Source: Alkalimonas mucilaginosa
GTDB taxonomy: Bacteria; Pseudomonadota; Gammaproteobacteria; Enterobacterales; Alteromonadaceae
DNA: 64,000 bases
Direction: 5' to 3'
Assembly (NCBI RefSeq): GCF_036327005.1
Contig: NZ_JAUGZK010000005.1
Coordinates: 225,308-289,307, forward strand
In this document: positions 52,331 through 60,905 of the stretch, piece by piece
Position numbering within the stretch: the first letter of the stretch is position 1
How the letters are laid out: each line of letters opens with the position of its first letter
The notes under the pieces: model-generated
Seen by the model: only the letters and a program-made list of their open reading frames with translations
Databases searched by the model: none
What the model was told of the DNA's origin: nothing
Made by a program: the position numbers and the translations under genes

Positions 52331-53634
52331 GACTTTTGTTCTGCCTTAAGCTGTTTCATCACTTTAGCATAGAAAAAGCCATCCATCTGCTGCTGGCCGG
52401 GCAGGATTTGCCAGCCTGTGGCTTTTCCATGGATCGGCAGCAAAGTAGCATTCGGGGTTTGCTGCAAAAAATTTGTCAGCTGCTGTTGGTTTTCATTACT
52501 GAATACACTGCAGGTGGCGTACAGCAAGATGCCGCCTGGCTTGAGCAACGGCCACAGCTGCTGCAGCATTCTGGCCTGTATGCCAGCAAGGACTGTGATG
52601 TCACTGGCTTTACGCAGCCAGCGAATATCGGGGTGCCGACGAATGACGCCACTGGCCGAGCAGGGCGCATCCAGTAATATACGGTCAAATGGTTCACCAT
52701 CCCACCACAGGTCTGGCTCACTGGCGTCCGCAGCCTGCACTTCGGCCTGGTGCTGTAAACGTGCCAGGTTGGCATGCACCCGTTCTAACCGGTTGGCATC
52801 AACATCCAGCGCCAGTACCCGGGCCGAAGGGGCCAGTTCCAGCAGGTGACTGGTTTTACCGCCCGGGGCACAACAGGCATCCAGCACGCGCTGGCCATTG
52901 GCCGGCTCCAGCAAATGAGCGGCATACTGGGCGGCTGCATCTTGCACGGCAAACCAGCCTTGCTGATAGCCGGGCAGGCTGGTGATATCGCGGGCTTGCT
53001 CCAGCAAAATCGCCTCTGGCAGGTCAGCCAGTGGTTGCTGCCAGCCAATATCGGCCGCACTCAGTGCGGCGGTAAAGTCAGTGATGGCAACTTGCTGCTG
53101 ATTGACCCTGAGCCAAAGCGGAGCTTTTTGCTGGTTGGCCAGTAAAATGTCGGGCCATTGCTGCGGGTAGTCCTGTTGCAACTGCTGCACCAGCCAGCCC
53201 GGGTGGCTGTAGCGAATGGCCGGTGGCTGCTGTGCAAACTGCAGCAACTCTGGCCGGCGCTGCACGGAGCGCAGTACGCCGTTAATCAGGCCGGTCATGG
53301 ACTTGCCTTTCAGCTCCCGGGCTCCATCCACCGTTTCGCTGATAGCGGCATGATCCGGAATGCGCAGCCAGTGCAGCTGATAAATCCCGACATACAGCAA
53401 AAATTGCAGTGGCCGTAGCTTTTTCACCAGCGGCTTATCCATCAGTTGGCGACAGACATGATCCAGCTGGGCCAGATGGCGCAGTACGCCAAAGCAGAGT
53501 TCTTGCAACAGGGCCTGATCTTTACTGTCCTGCAGTTGTTGCTGCGCTTTGGGCAGCACTTCGGATAGGGAGCGCCCCTGGTCGACCACCTGATAGCAAG
53601 ATTGCGCTGCCAGCGCACGCAGATTAACGGGCAT
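52327..53634 (-). CDS. rsmB: 16S rRNA (cytosine-967-C5)-methyltransferase RsmB
   Basis: A 435-residue protein with an N-terminal NusB-like domain (about 1-140) and a C-terminal SAM methyltransferase domain. It has DACCAPGGKTSHLLEL, DAPCSASGV and the nucleophile Cys in YATCSVFSNEN. It forms m5C967 in 16S rRNA. It overlaps fmt by 11 bases, in the conserved def-fmt-rsmB-trkA block. Confidence 0.97.
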   Translation of the reverse strand: MPVNLRALAAQSCYQVVDQGRSLSEVLPKAQQQLQDSKDQALLQELCFGVLRHLAQLDHVCRQLMDKPLVKKLRPLQFLLYVGIYQLHWLRIPDHAAISETVDGARELKGKSMTGLINGVLRSVQRRPELLQFAQQPPAIRYSHPGWLVQQLQQDYPQQWPDILLANQQKAPLWLRVNQQQVAITDFTAALSAADIGWQQPLADLPEAILLEQARDITSLPGYQQGWFAVQDAAAQYAAHLLEPANGQRVLDACCAPGGKTSHLLELAPSARVLALDVDANRLERVHANLARLQHQAEVQAADASEPDLWWDGEPFDRILLDAPCSASGVIRRHPDIRWLRKASDITVLAGIQARMLQQLWPLLKPGGILLYATCSVFSNENQQQLTNFLQQTPNATLLPIHGKATGWQILPGQQQMDGFFYAKVMKQLKAEQKS

Positions 53635-54601
53635 TGTTTGCTTGGGTCGTGGCGGCCTGGATCAGACTGCCGGGCTGGAACCAGTCGGCGCGGCCATTGA
53701 TAAAGTCGGCGATCGCCATTGGTTTCTTGCCGGCAGGTTGCAGTTTGGTGATAACCAATACATGCTCAGCGGTGGCAATCTTCAGGCCCTGTCGGTTCAG
53801 CGCCAGAATCTGGCCCGGTGTGGCTTGCTCTATCGCGGGCTCTACCTGTGCGGCCAACACCTTGATGCGGTGTGCGCCGTGTGCAAGCACACTGACGGGC
53901 CAGGGATTAAAAGCACGAATTTCCCGCTCTAACTGGGCAGCTGTTTTTTGGAAATCCAGTTCAGCTTCTTCTTTGCTTAGCTTGGCTGCATAACAGGCCT
54001 GGCGCTCATCCTGCACTTCGGCCTGAGCTTGTAAGGCTGGTAGATCATTCAGAGCCTGCACCAGGGCATCCGGGCCAAGTTCTGCCAGTTTCTGATACAG
54101 GCTGGCACTGGTATCTGCTGCTGTGATGGAGCAGGTTACTTTACTTAGCATAGCACCGGTATCCAAACCTTTATCCATTTGCATAATGGTGATACCGGTT
54201 TGATGGTCACCGGCCCAAATCGCCCGTTGAATAGGCGCTGCACCACGCCAGCGTGGCAGTAAGGAACCGTGGACATTGATGCAACCAAGGCGTGGGGTAT
54301 CCAGTACCGCTTGTGGCAGCAACAAACCGTAGGCCACAACAACCATCACATCGGCATTGAGTTCTGCCAACTGCTGTTGTGCCGCCGGATCTTTGAAATT
54401 GGCGGGTTGTAACACTGGAAGTTGATGCTGCTGTGCCAGTTGCTTCACCGGGCTGGCCGTCAGTTGCTGGCCGCGGCCGGCCGGGCGGTCTGGTTGCGTA
54501 TAGACTGCCAGCAACTGATGGCTGCTGTTCAGTAGCGCTTTCAGATGTTCGGCAGCGAAGTCGGGGGTGCCGGCAAAAACAATACGAAGAGGAGCGGTCA
54601 C
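53624..54601 (-). CDS. fmt: methionyl-tRNA formyltransferase
   Basis: A 325-residue protein with the 10-formyl-tetrahydrofolate-binding catalytic segment CINVHGSLLPRWRGAAPIQ and the DKGLDTGAML motif. A C-terminal OB-like domain binds initiator tRNA. The start LRIVFAGTPDFAAEHL is typical. It lies 13 bases after def. Confidence 0.97.
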   Translation of the reverse strand: MTAPLRIVFAGTPDFAAEHLKALLNSSHQLLAVYTQPDRPAGRGQQLTASPVKQLAQQHQLPVLQPANFKDPAAQQQLAELNADVMVVVAYGLLLPQAVLDTPRLGCINVHGSLLPRWRGAAPIQRAIWAGDHQTGITIMQMDKGLDTGAMLSKVTCSITAADTSASLYQKLAELGPDALVQALNDLPALQAQAEVQDERQACYAAKLSKEEAELDFQKTAAQLEREIRAFNPWPVSVLAHGAHRIKVLAAQVEPAIEQATPGQILALNRQGLKIATAEHVLVITKLQPAGKKPMAIADFINGRADWFQPGSLIQAATTQANNAR

Positions 54602-54614
54602 AATCTATCCTGTG

Positions 54615-55130
54615 TTAAAGGGCGTGGCGAGCAGCCAGCCGGGCTTCTTTTTCCAGCTTTTTGCGGATCCGATCCCGTTTTAACGGCGACAGGTAATCAA
54701 TAAAAAGTTTACCCAGCAAATGATCCAGCTCGTGTTGAATGCAAATAGCCAACAAGCCATCTGCTTGCAGTTCAAACCAATCGCCATTGGCATTTTGTGC
54801 CTTGACGGTGACTTCAGCGGCCCGTTCAACCTTGGCGTAACTGTTTGGCACCGACAAGCAGCCTTCTTCGTAAGTGGTATCACCGCTTTTGGCGATAATT
54901 TCCGGGTTAATCAGCACCAAAGGCTCATCCCGTTGCTCCGATACATCAATCACCACCACCCGGACATGGTGATCGACTTGGGTTGCCGCCAGGCCGATAC
55001 CATTTTCATCGTACATGGTTTCCAGCATGTCGTTGACAAGCTGCTGAATTTCTGGGGTAATCTCGGCAACCGGTTTGGCAATGGTCCGTAACCGGTCGTC
55101 TGGAAAATGCAACACTCGAAGTACGCTCAT
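54615..55130 (-). CDS. def: peptide deformylase
   Basis: A 171-residue metallohydrolase with all three family motifs: GIGLAATQ, EEGCLSVP and the metal-binding HELDH. It removes the formyl group added by Fmt. The ATG at 55130 (MSVLRVLHFPDDRL) matches the family start; the GTG at 55139 is less likely. GGAG lies only three bases before the ATG, a short gap. Confidence 0.97.
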   Translation of the reverse strand: MSVLRVLHFPDDRLRTIAKPVAEITPEIQQLVNDMLETMYDENGIGLAATQVDHHVRVVVIDVSEQRDEPLVLINPEIIAKSGDTTYEEGCLSVPNSYAKVERAAEVTVKAQNANGDWFELQADGLLAICIQHELDHLLGKLFIDYLSPLKRDRIRKKLEKEARLAARHAL

Positions 55131-55253
55131 AGGCTCCACAAATACTATGCTTAACTGAAATAACTGTGCTAAGGTCTGATTTTAGCCATTAATGTGCGCG
55201 ATGAACAGCTTCGTCTGTCATAATTACAACAAGATCACGCTGGGGATGCTGGC

Positions 55254-56354
55254 ATGGTAAAACCTGTCCTTATTTTTTTAGTGCTGTTTGCTTTGTGTTT
55301 TGCTGCCATTGCGACTGCAGATGAACTCAAGGTTCGCGAAGATGCACCTGAACGTTATGTGGTGAAAAAAGGCGATACTCTTTGGGATATTTCGGCCATT
55401 TATCTCAGCCAGCCCTGGCGCTGGCCACAGCTATGGCGCATGAATCCGCAGATTGATAATCCACATTTGATTTTCCCTGGCGATGTATTACGACTGATCT
55501 ACGATGCTGATGGCCGACCTATGCTGGTGCGTGATGATCGGGTTCGACGGTTATCACCTCACACCCGGGCAAGCGATACCCGGCCAGGTGCAATTACCAC
55601 AGTCCCACTGGCGATGATCAGACCATTTTTAGCGCATGACCAGATGCTTAGCCAAAGTGATCTGGAAGGAAAACCTTACATTCTTGGTGCCAATAGCAAT
55701 GTAAAGAATGCCACCGAAGGGCATACACTTTATGCCAGAGGTGAGCTGGAGCCGGGTAAAGCTTATGCCATTTACCGGAAAGGACGTCCCTATATCGATC
55801 CGGAAACGGGGGATAACCTGGGCTATGCGATGATGCTGGTTGCAACCAGCCGGGCATTCCGTGGGGGCAGCAATGAGCGGAATGAGCCTGCCTCCTTACA
55901 GATTCTGGATGTAAAGCGAGAAATTCGTCAAGGTGATATTGTGCTGCCCGCTCTGGATGGTGAGGCACTACCGGCTTATTTTCATATGGCGCGGCCTGAA
56001 CAGAGGATTGATGGCTTAATTATTGAAACAACCTCCAAGCTGCGTGAATTTTCGAAGTGGGATATCGTGATCATTAATCGTGGCGCTAGCGATCAGTTAA
56101 AACCAGGGCATATGCTGGATATTCTGCGGCCATCACCGGCGGTGGTAGATCGCGGCAATGGCCAGCCAGTCTATCTGGAAGATGCTAGCCGTTACCAGCG
56201 CTTGGCCAGTAATTTCGGCCATGAACAAATGCAAATGCCACGCGAAAGAGTGGGGCATCTGATGGTATTCAAGGTAACTGAGCGTGCCAGTTATGCCATT
56301 GTAACGGATACCTACCGCCCGGTGAGGGTTGGAGATCATATCGTCAGTCCCTAG
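55254..56354 (+). CDS. exported LysM-domain protein
   Basis: A 366-residue protein with a signal peptide (ending near ATA-DEL) and one LysM peptidoglycan-binding domain at about 34-80 (YVVKKGDTLWDISAIYL ... IDNPHLIFPGDVLRL). The remaining 280 residues have no motif that I recognise. LysM proteins of this layout are commonly found upstream of dprA in gammaproteobacteria. GGGGA lies before the ATG; dprA begins 17 bases after the stop. A role in cell-wall binding is inferred from LysM. Confidence 0.88.
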   Translation: MVKPVLIFLVLFALCFAAIATADELKVREDAPERYVVKKGDTLWDISAIYLSQPWRWPQLWRMNPQIDNPHLIFPGDVLRLIYDADGRPMLVRDDRVRRLSPHTRASDTRPGAITTVPLAMIRPFLAHDQMLSQSDLEGKPYILGANSNVKNATEGHTLYARGELEPGKAYAIYRKGRPYIDPETGDNLGYAMMLVATSRAFRGGSNERNEPASLQILDVKREIRQGDIVLPALDGEALPAYFHMARPEQRIDGLIIETTSKLREFSKWDIVIINRGASDQLKPGHMLDILRPSPAVVDRGNGQPVYLEDASRYQRLASNFGHEQMQMPRERVGHLMVFKVTERASYAIVTDTYRPVRVGDHIVSP

Positions 56355-56371
56355 AGCAAAAGGAAGGTATC

Positions 56372-57457
56372 ATGGACGATATCCTGAATTACTTAGTACT
56401 GGCTCAGGCCGGTATCAATGGTTATCACCTGCAGCGGCTGGCTTCACACTGCACAGCTGCTGAGCTTTGCCAGCAGCCAGTCAGCACCCTTCGCCAAATG
56501 GGCCTGACCGAGCGACAGGCCATCGCCATTCGACAGCCTGATATGCGTTTAGTGCAGCAGGCCGAGTCCTGGTTAAAACAAAGCCCGCTGCATCAGTTGA
56601 TTTGCTATCAGGATCGGCTTTATCCACCACTGCTTAAACAAACCCGGCAGCCACCCCTGGTGCTCTTTGTTGCTGGCAATGCGGCATTGCTTAGTCAGCC
56701 ACAAATAGCCATCGTTGGCAGCCGTCAGCCTAGCCCTACTGGTAAACAAACAGCGTATCAGTTTGCTGCTGAGCTGGTACGGCAGGGTTATGTGATCACC
56801 AGTGGCATGGCGCGTGGCATCGACAGCTGCGCACATCAGGGCGCTTTATCGGTCGAGGGGCCCACCATCGCAGTGCTGGGGCATGGTTTATCCCGCATCT
56901 ATCCTAAATCCAATCAGGCTTTGGCTGGTCAAATCATGCAGCAGGGCGCTTTGGTGTCCGAGTATTTCCCAGCGGTAGAAGCAAGACCGGCACATTTTCC
57001 GCAGCGTAACCGCATTGTGGCAGGCTTGGCACGGGGAACTCTGGTGGTAGAGGCGGCGTTAAAAAGTGGCTCTCTGATTAGTGCGCATTTGGCGGTTGAA
57101 GCCAACCGGGATGTATTTGCTATTCCCGGTTCTATTTATCATCCACAATCTGCCGGTTGCCACGCTTTAATTCAACAAGGCGCTAAACTAACCACTTGTG
57201 TCGCCGATATTTTGGAGGAGTGGACTTTTTTCGCAAAATCAGGTCTAAAACAACAGCAAAGTGAAAAAAATTCAACGCCAGACTTGTTCGATGACAGTTT
57301 GTTAGCTAACGTAGGAGATGAAGCTACTGCGGTTGATCAGATCGCAGAACGGTCAGGGCTGTCGGTGGCGGACACGACCATTGCTTTGCTGCAGCTTGAG
57401 CTGGCAGGTCTGGTGGCAGTAGTGCCTGGTGGCTACATCAGAGTGAGGAGTACCTAA
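56372..57457 (+). CDS. dprA: DNA processing protein DprA (Smf)
   Basis: A 361-residue protein with a Rossmann-like core: AIVGSRQPSPTGKQTAY, ITSGMARGIDSCAHQGAL and VLGHGLSRIYPKSN. A C-terminal winged-helix DML1-like domain lies near 300-360. DprA loads RecA on incoming single-stranded DNA in natural transformation, but it is also kept in many non-competent species. It is followed by smg two bases later. Confidence 0.95.
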   Translation: MDDILNYLVLAQAGINGYHLQRLASHCTAAELCQQPVSTLRQMGLTERQAIAIRQPDMRLVQQAESWLKQSPLHQLICYQDRLYPPLLKQTRQPPLVLFVAGNAALLSQPQIAIVGSRQPSPTGKQTAYQFAAELVRQGYVITSGMARGIDSCAHQGALSVEGPTIAVLGHGLSRIYPKSNQALAGQIMQQGALVSEYFPAVEARPAHFPQRNRIVAGLARGTLVVEAALKSGSLISAHLAVEANRDVFAIPGSIYHPQSAGCHALIQQGAKLTTCVADILEEWTFFAKSGLKQQQSEKNSTPDLFDDSLLANVGDEATAVDQIAERSGLSVADTTIALLQLELAGLVAVVPGGYIRVRST

Positions 57458-57459
57458 GT

Positions 57460-57933
57460 ATGTTTGATATCCTCGTTTACCTGTTCGAAAACTACATTCA
57501 CAATGAATCGGAAATTTATGCTGATCGTGCCGATCTGACCAAAGAGCTCAGTCTGGCCGGTTTTCATGATGACGATATCTTCCGGGCTTTGCAGTGGCTC
57601 GACAGTCTCTCCAAGCTGCAGGAAAGTCATGTAAAACCCTATCTGACGAAGCTGACGGTCAGCTCTGTCCGCGTTTATACCGTGGACGAAAGCCGCAAGC
57701 TGGATGCGCAGTGCAGGGGGTTCCTGATGTTTCTGGAGCAAATCAATGTGCTGGATGCCAGCACCCGGGAGATGGTGTTGGATCGGGTGATGGACCTTGA
57801 TGGCCAGAGCATTTGTCTGGACGACCTGAAATGGGTGGTATTGATGGTGCTGTTTAATGTACCAGGTCGGGAAAGTGCCTATGCTCAGATGGAAGATCTG
57901 ATCTTTGATGAGCCGGATGGTCAACTGCATTGA
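57460..57933 (+). CDS. smg: Smg family protein (DUF494)
   Basis: A 157-residue acidic protein starting MFDILVYLFENYIHNESEIYAD, the well-conserved Smg start. Its biochemical role is not known. The dprA-smg pair is conserved across gammaproteobacteria and the start lies two bases after the dprA stop, so the two are probably co-translated. Confidence 0.93.
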   Translation: MFDILVYLFENYIHNESEIYADRADLTKELSLAGFHDDDIFRALQWLDSLSKLQESHVKPYLTKLTVSSVRVYTVDESRKLDAQCRGFLMFLEQINVLDASTREMVLDRVMDLDGQSICLDDLKWVVLMVLFNVPGRESAYAQMEDLIFDEPDGQLH

Positions 57934-58009
57934 CACTAACAGCTCTGTTGGGTCGGGCCTGAGGTTATGGCATACTGGCTACCTTCGTTCCAAGGTGGTA
58001 GCCTGAGCC

Positions 58010-58552
58010 ATGACATCGCACCCCGACCCATTGTTCAAACTGCCTCAGCATCAGGGCGAATGCCCTTTATGCCAACATCCGCTGCTGATCAAATCCGGCA
58101 AAAACGGCCCTTTTATGGGTTGCAGCAATTACCCGACTTGCCATTACCTTAAACCATTGCACGAGCATGAACACAGTGTGGTCAAAGTTTTACCGCATGA
58201 GCCTTGCCCAGCCTGCGGCCAGCCGCTGGCGGTAAAAAATGGTCGTTATGGTATGTTTATCGGTTGCAGCGATTATCCAAATTGCGATTTTGTGGTGCAT
58301 GAAGCCGATAACCAAACCGAACAATTCGACTGTCCGGCTTGCAGTAAAGGCCAGCTGGTAGAACGAATTAGCAAGTTCGGCAAGCACTTTTATGGCTGCA
58401 ACCGCTATCCAAAGTGCAAGTTTTTGCTCAATGAGCAACCTGTCGCAGGCAGTTGCCAACAGTGTGGCTTTGGACTACTGATCCGCAAGAAAACCGCCAA
58501 AGGCGAGCGACTGCTGTGCGCTGATAAAGCTTGTCAGGCCGAGCAGTCGTAG
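58010..58552 (+). CDS. topoisomerase I-type zinc-ribbon protein (YrdD-like)
   Basis: A 180-residue protein consisting of four zinc ribbons. Three are of the topoisomerase I C-terminal type (CPLC...GCSNYPTC, CPAC...GCSDYPNC, CPAC...GCNRYPKC); the last (CQQC ... CADKAC) is more diverged. There is no catalytic topoisomerase part. It corresponds to E. coli yrdD, which lies next to smg and tsaC. Nucleic acid binding is likely; the role is unknown. An inverted repeat follows the stop codon. Confidence 0.9.
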   Translation: MTSHPDPLFKLPQHQGECPLCQHPLLIKSGKNGPFMGCSNYPTCHYLKPLHEHEHSVVKVLPHEPCPACGQPLAVKNGRYGMFIGCSDYPNCDFVVHEADNQTEQFDCPACSKGQLVERISKFGKHFYGCNRYPKCKFLLNEQPVAGSCQQCGFGLLIRKKTAKGERLLCADKACQAEQS

Positions 58553-58583
58553 TTAGTGCCCGTCCTGAAAGGCGGGCACTAAC
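58552..58583. repeat. inverted repeat between the zinc-ribbon gene and purK
   Basis: GTTAGTGCCCG (58552-58562) and CGGGCACTAAC (58573-58583) form an 11-bp perfect stem with a 10-base loop. No T run follows on either strand, so it is not a standard intrinsic terminator, though it separates two convergent genes. Confidence 0.65.
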
Positions 58584-58624
58584 GTAGCGCAGGGAAGCCG
58601 TTTCAGGGTGGAAACTAGCTATGG

Positions 58625-59761
58625 TTAAATTTTAGGAAGTAGCAGCTCCAGCTCGGGAAAGTCTTCTTCCGGCAGCAGCGCAATCAGTTGCTCAAAACGC
58701 TTTGCCAATTGCTCTGTCGTATCGGCCGAGAGGTTGATATGGCCCATCTTGCGGCCGGGGCGAGCCGTTTTGCCATACCAGTGCAAATGCAGACCAGGAA
58801 TGGTGAGTAGGGCGTCTGGCAACTGATCCAGCCCTAGAATATTCACCATCAAAGTGGGACGCAGTACCGAGGTAGCACCCAGTGGCAAGCCGCAGACTGC
58901 CCGAATATGGTTGGCAAACTGACTGGTATCGGCCCCTTGCTGGGTCCAGTGACCTGAGTTATGCACCCGTGGCGCGAGCTCATTCACCAGCAATTGCTCA
59001 CCGACCACGAAAAACTCAATCGCCAGCACCCCGACATAATCAAGCTCATCGGCAATAGCCTGAAACATCCGCTCAGCCTGTGCTTGCAACGGATGCTCAG
59101 GCCTTGCCAGCGATACACTTAGCACACCGTTGACATGGTGGTTTTCGGTCAGCGGATAAAACACCGTGTCGCCATTGTTGCTCCGGGCACCGACCAGAGA
59201 GACTTCGTAATCAAAGGGAATGAACTGCTCTGCTACAATGCCTTGTTTGGCCTTTTTTGAGGCTTGTTTCAAAAACTGCGCTATCTCTGTCCAGACTGCA
59301 TCCAGTTGCTCCATCTGTTTTAAGCGCCATTGACCTTTGCCGTCATAGCCCTCAAGTGCGCTTTTTAGTACCAGAGGCAGGCCTAATTGCTGAACCGCAG
59401 CTTCAAGTTCAGCTTTATTGTGGACTTCCGCATAAGCGGCATTGGCGACCCCGGCTTGCTGCAACAATGCTTTCTCAACACGACGATCACCACCGGATAA
59501 AATGGCGCGACTGCCAGGCAGGAACTTCCCGCTTTGCTCACAGGGTTCCAGCACCGCTTGGGGAATATGCTCAAACTCAGCGGTCACTACATCTGCATCA
59601 CGCAGCGCTTGTTGCAGACCTTCACCTAACACCTGTTGATTGATGGGGTCGACAATCTGATCACTGCGTACATCAAAGGCCTGCACTTCAATATTCAGCG
59701 GGATAGCTTCCAGTGCCATCATTCTGGCCAGTTGGCCAGCACCAAGAACCAGTACCCGCAT
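58625..59761 (-). CDS. purK: N5-carboxyaminoimidazole ribonucleotide synthase
   Basis: A 378-residue ATP-grasp enzyme starting MRVLVLGAGQLARMMALEA, with ATP-grasp segments LPLVLKSALEGYDGKGQW and NELAPRVHNSGHWTQ. It makes N5-CAIR from AIR, bicarbonate and ATP in purine synthesis. It shares one base with purE. Confidence 0.97.
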   Translation of the reverse strand: MRVLVLGAGQLARMMALEAIPLNIEVQAFDVRSDQIVDPINQQVLGEGLQQALRDADVVTAEFEHIPQAVLEPCEQSGKFLPGSRAILSGGDRRVEKALLQQAGVANAAYAEVHNKAELEAAVQQLGLPLVLKSALEGYDGKGQWRLKQMEQLDAVWTEIAQFLKQASKKAKQGIVAEQFIPFDYEVSLVGARSNNGDTVFYPLTENHHVNGVLSVSLARPEHPLQAQAERMFQAIADELDYVGVLAIEFFVVGEQLLVNELAPRVHNSGHWTQQGADTSQFANHIRAVCGLPLGATSVLRPTLMVNILGLDQLPDALLTIPGLHLHWYGKTARPGRKMGHINLSADTTEQLAKRFEQLIALLPEEDFPELELLLPKI

Positions 59762-60249
59762 CAGGATAGCTCCGACGGATCAGGCTGGCTTAACACCGTA
59801 TCAGTTTGCTGCTGGCGAAAAGCGTCAATTTTTTTCATTAGTGCCGGATCTTGCGTTGCCAGTACCTGAGCAGCCAGCAGGCCGGCATTGGCAGCACCGG
59901 CATCGCCAATGGCCAGGGTTCCTACCGCAACACCTTTGGGCATTTGCACAATGGAAAGCAGAGAGTCGAGCCCCTTCAGTGCTTTGGATTGTACCGGTAC
60001 GCCCAGCACGGGTAAGCTGGTAAAGGCGGCAGTCATCCCAGGCAGATGGGCTGCACCGCCAGCACCGGCAATAATCACTTTCAGGCCACGTTCTGCGGCG
60101 CCGGAAGCATAATCGGCCAACAGTTGTGGTGTGCGATGGGCAGAGACCACCTTGGTTTCGTAGGCGATGCCAAAATGATCCAGCATATCAGCCGCATGCT
60201 TCATGGTCGGCCAGTCCGACGTCGAGCCCATGATAATCCCAACCAGCAT
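59761..60249 (-). CDS. purE: N5-carboxyaminoimidazole ribonucleotide mutase
   Basis: A 162-residue class I PurE with the signature GSTSDWPTMKHA and SAHRTPQLLADY. It converts N5-CAIR to CAIR, the step after PurK. Upstream a TATAAT -10-like element (60295-60300, minus strand) lies inside the palindrome CGCTATTATAGCG. Confidence 0.97.
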   Translation of the reverse strand: MLVGIIMGSTSDWPTMKHAADMLDHFGIAYETKVVSAHRTPQLLADYASGAAERGLKVIIAGAGGAAHLPGMTAAFTSLPVLGVPVQSKALKGLDSLLSIVQMPKGVAVGTLAIGDAGAANAGLLAAQVLATQDPALMKKIDAFRQQQTDTVLSQPDPSELS

Positions 60250-60290
60250 TGCTATTTCCTTCTGAAGAGAATGAAGTGTGTGGACGAAAG

Positions 60291-60303
60291 CGCTATTATA
60301 GCG
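60291..60303. promoter_or_regulatory. palindrome over a TATAAT element between purE and tsaC
   Basis: CGCTATTATAGCG has perfect 6-base arms around one base. On the minus strand it contains TATAAT, a probable purE -10. I see no good -35 and no full PurR operator. Confidence 0.4.
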
Positions 60304-60334
60304 GCAACTGACTCTGAATTAAATTTTTACTGAA

Positions 60335-60904
60335 ATGACCATGGCTGAAATTGTATCTATGCAGACAGCTGCAGAACTGGTGCAAGCTGGTGAAGTGATT
60401 GCTTACCCAACCGAGGCGGTATTTGGCCTTGGCTGTGACCCGCAAAATGAAGCTGCAGTGATGCGGCTGCTGGCGATTAAACAGCGCCCGGTCGAGAAAG
60501 GGTTAATTTTAATTGCTGCCGATTACTCACAGTTGCTGCCCTATATTGACGATGCGGCGATTCCACTTGAGCGTCGGGCCGAAATTTTCTCCAGTTGGCC
60601 GGGCCATATCAGCTGGGTGTTGCCGGCCAGTGCAAAGGCACCGACTTGGATCACCGGTCAGCATTCGAGCATAGCGGTGCGGGTTAGCACCCACCCGGTG
60701 GTGCGGGCACTGTGCCATACGTTGGCGATGCCACTGGTTTCTACCAGCGCTAACCGTGCCGGTGAGCCTGCGCTGATTGATAGTGCCGAGCTGTTGCGGC
60801 AGTTGGGCGATGATATTGCAGCTCTGGTTGCTGGTGACTTGGGAGGTGCTGCCCAGCCCAGCCAGATCCGTGATGCCATCAGTGGCCAGGTGTTAAGGAG
60901 TTAA
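60335..60904 (+). CDS. tsaC: threonylcarbamoyl-AMP synthase TsaC
   Basis: A 189-residue YrdC/Sua5-family protein with the segment YPTEAVFGLGCDPQNEAAV and KQRPVEKGLILIAA, close to E. coli TsaC. It makes threonylcarbamoyl-AMP for the t6A37 modification of ANN-decoding tRNAs. Three in-frame ATGs (60335, 60341, 60359) are possible starts and no clear ribosome binding site decides between them. hemF starts one base after the stop. Confidence 0.95.
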   Translation: MTMAEIVSMQTAAELVQAGEVIAYPTEAVFGLGCDPQNEAAVMRLLAIKQRPVEKGLILIAADYSQLLPYIDDAAIPLERRAEIFSSWPGHISWVLPASAKAPTWITGQHSSIAVRVSTHPVVRALCHTLAMPLVSTSANRAGEPALIDSAELLRQLGDDIAALVAGDLGGAAQPSQIRDAISGQVLRS

Positions 60905-60905
60905 G

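Noticed and set aside
57454..57936. 160-codon minus-strand frame opposite smg
   Set aside because: It mirrors smg almost exactly. Smg is a known family in a conserved place, so the antisense frame is not a gene.
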